From Candidatus Latescibacterota bacterium (GTDB taxonomy: Bacteria > Krumholzibacteriota > Krumholzibacteriia > WVZY01 > JAKEHA01): a stretch of DNA of 6,096 bases. The position numbers were made by a program, and so were the translations under genes. The notes under the pieces are model-generated. The model was not told the origin of the DNA and did no database searches. It worked only from the letters and a program-made list of their open reading frames with translations. Below, one piece after another: positions 5,649-6,096 of the stretch. The DNA lies in the NCBI GenBank assembly GCA_022615275.1, contig JAKEHA010000095.1, positions 1 to 6,096 on the forward strand, given 5' to 3'. Each line of letters starts with the position of its first letter. Position 1 is the first letter of the stretch.

Positions 5649-6096
5649 TCAGTTCGTGCCGCGCGCCGCGGAAGCGATGCGCGCGATGTCGCGCAGGAGC
5701 GCGGGCAAGCGATCGAGCGGGAGCATGGAGGCGGCGTCGGAGAGCGCACGCCCAGGATCGGGGTGGGTTTCGATGAAGAATCCGTCGACGGGGACGGCGG
5801 CGGCGGCGCGCGCCATCATCGCGGCCAGCGCGGGCTCGCCGCCGGACGCAGTGCCGAGTCCGCCCGGTCGCTGCAACGAGTGTGTGACGTCGAAGATGAC
5901 CGGGCAGCCGGTTGCGCGCATGCGCGCGAAGCCGCGAAAGTCGACGACGAGATCGTGATAGCCGAAGGTGGTGCCGCGCTCGGTGAGCAACACGTCGCGC
6001 GCGCCGGCGGCGCGCGCTTTCTCGACCACGTTGGCCATGTCTTCCGGAGCCAGGAACTGGCCCTTCTTGATGTTCAGCGGCTTACCGCTCGCGGCC
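5649..6096 (-). CDS. kdsA: 3-deoxy-D-manno-octulosonate 8-phosphate synthase, C-terminal part
   Basis: This cytoplasmic enzyme condenses arabinose 5-phosphate with phosphoenolpyruvate to give KDO 8-phosphate for the lipopolysaccharide core. Only the last 148 codons are present; the family is about 270-285 residues, so the start lies beyond the window edge. Reading back from the first full codon (6093-6095), the fragment shows LNIKKGQFLAP at 7-17, ERGTTFGYHDLVVD at 39-52, PVIFDVTHSLQ at 65-75, GTASGG at 81-86 and GFFIETHPDP at 105-114, all KdsA hallmarks. H72, E109 and D120 have the same mutual spacing as Aquifex metal ligands H185, E222 and D233. The SDAASM segment at 119-124 replaces the CDGPS motif of metal-independent enzymes, so this is probably the metal-dependent type. 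The deciding N-terminal cysteine or asparagine is not in view. It ends 82 bases before the sulfatase, and kdsD lies further down the same strand. Confidence 0.95.
   Translation of the reverse strand, partial: AASGKPLNIKKGQFLAPEDMANVVEKARAAGARDVLLTERGTTFGYHDLVVDFRGFARMRATGCPVIFDVTHSLQRPGGLGTASGGEPALAAMMARAAAAVPVDGFFIETHPDPGRALSDAASMLPLDRLPALLRDIARIASAARGTN

Noticed and set aside
5567..5749. N-terminal extension of the sulfatase to an ATG at 5749
   Set aside because: The extension would overlap kdsA by about 100 bases and bury a clear lipoprotein signal; the AAGGAG site supports the start at 5566.
5998..6020. Near-palindrome of GC repeats inside kdsA
   Set aside because: It encodes the conserved-position run ARAAGARD with GCG and CGC codons; the symmetry follows from codon choice.

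Overview
This GC-rich window carries five protein genes, all on the minus strand and tightly packed, with no RNA gene, mobile element or CRISPR array visible. Read in the direction of transcription (high to low coordinates) the order is: the C-terminal half of kdsA (cut by the window edge), a lipoprotein-type sulfatase, an unnamed multi-pass membrane protein, kdsD, and a small secreted beta-barrel-like protein of the group often labelled 'transporter' or, wrongly, 'neuromedin U'. The gaps between them are 82, 16, 40 and 38 bases. The last four therefore look like one transcription unit. It may have its own promoter in the 82-base kdsA-sulfatase gap, or it may be read through from kdsA.

The organism is a diderm (Gram-negative) bacterium that makes KDO-containing lipopolysaccharide. 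KdsD converts ribulose 5-phosphate to arabinose 5-phosphate, and KdsA condenses that with phosphoenolpyruvate to KDO 8-phosphate. The high GC content, the alanine- and arginine-rich codon use, the two apparent TTG starts and a metal-dependent-type KdsA would suit a deltaproteobacterial-like lineage (Myxococcota, Binatota or relatives). That placement is only an inference.

The theme is the cell envelope. Two KDO-synthesis genes, often neighbours elsewhere, are here separated by a sulfatase predicted to be a periplasm-facing lipoprotein and by a membrane protein of unknown role. A predicted outer-membrane protein follows. The sulfatase has a full set of active-site residues, including the cysteine that becomes formylglycine, so it should be active if a formylglycine-generating enzyme is encoded elsewhere. 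Its substrate cannot be read from the sequence. The main item for follow-up is whether the sulfatase/membrane-protein pair is a conserved insertion in this KDO locus and acts on a sulfated envelope or environmental molecule.

Bases 1-54, downstream of the last gene, show no convincing terminator or gene start.
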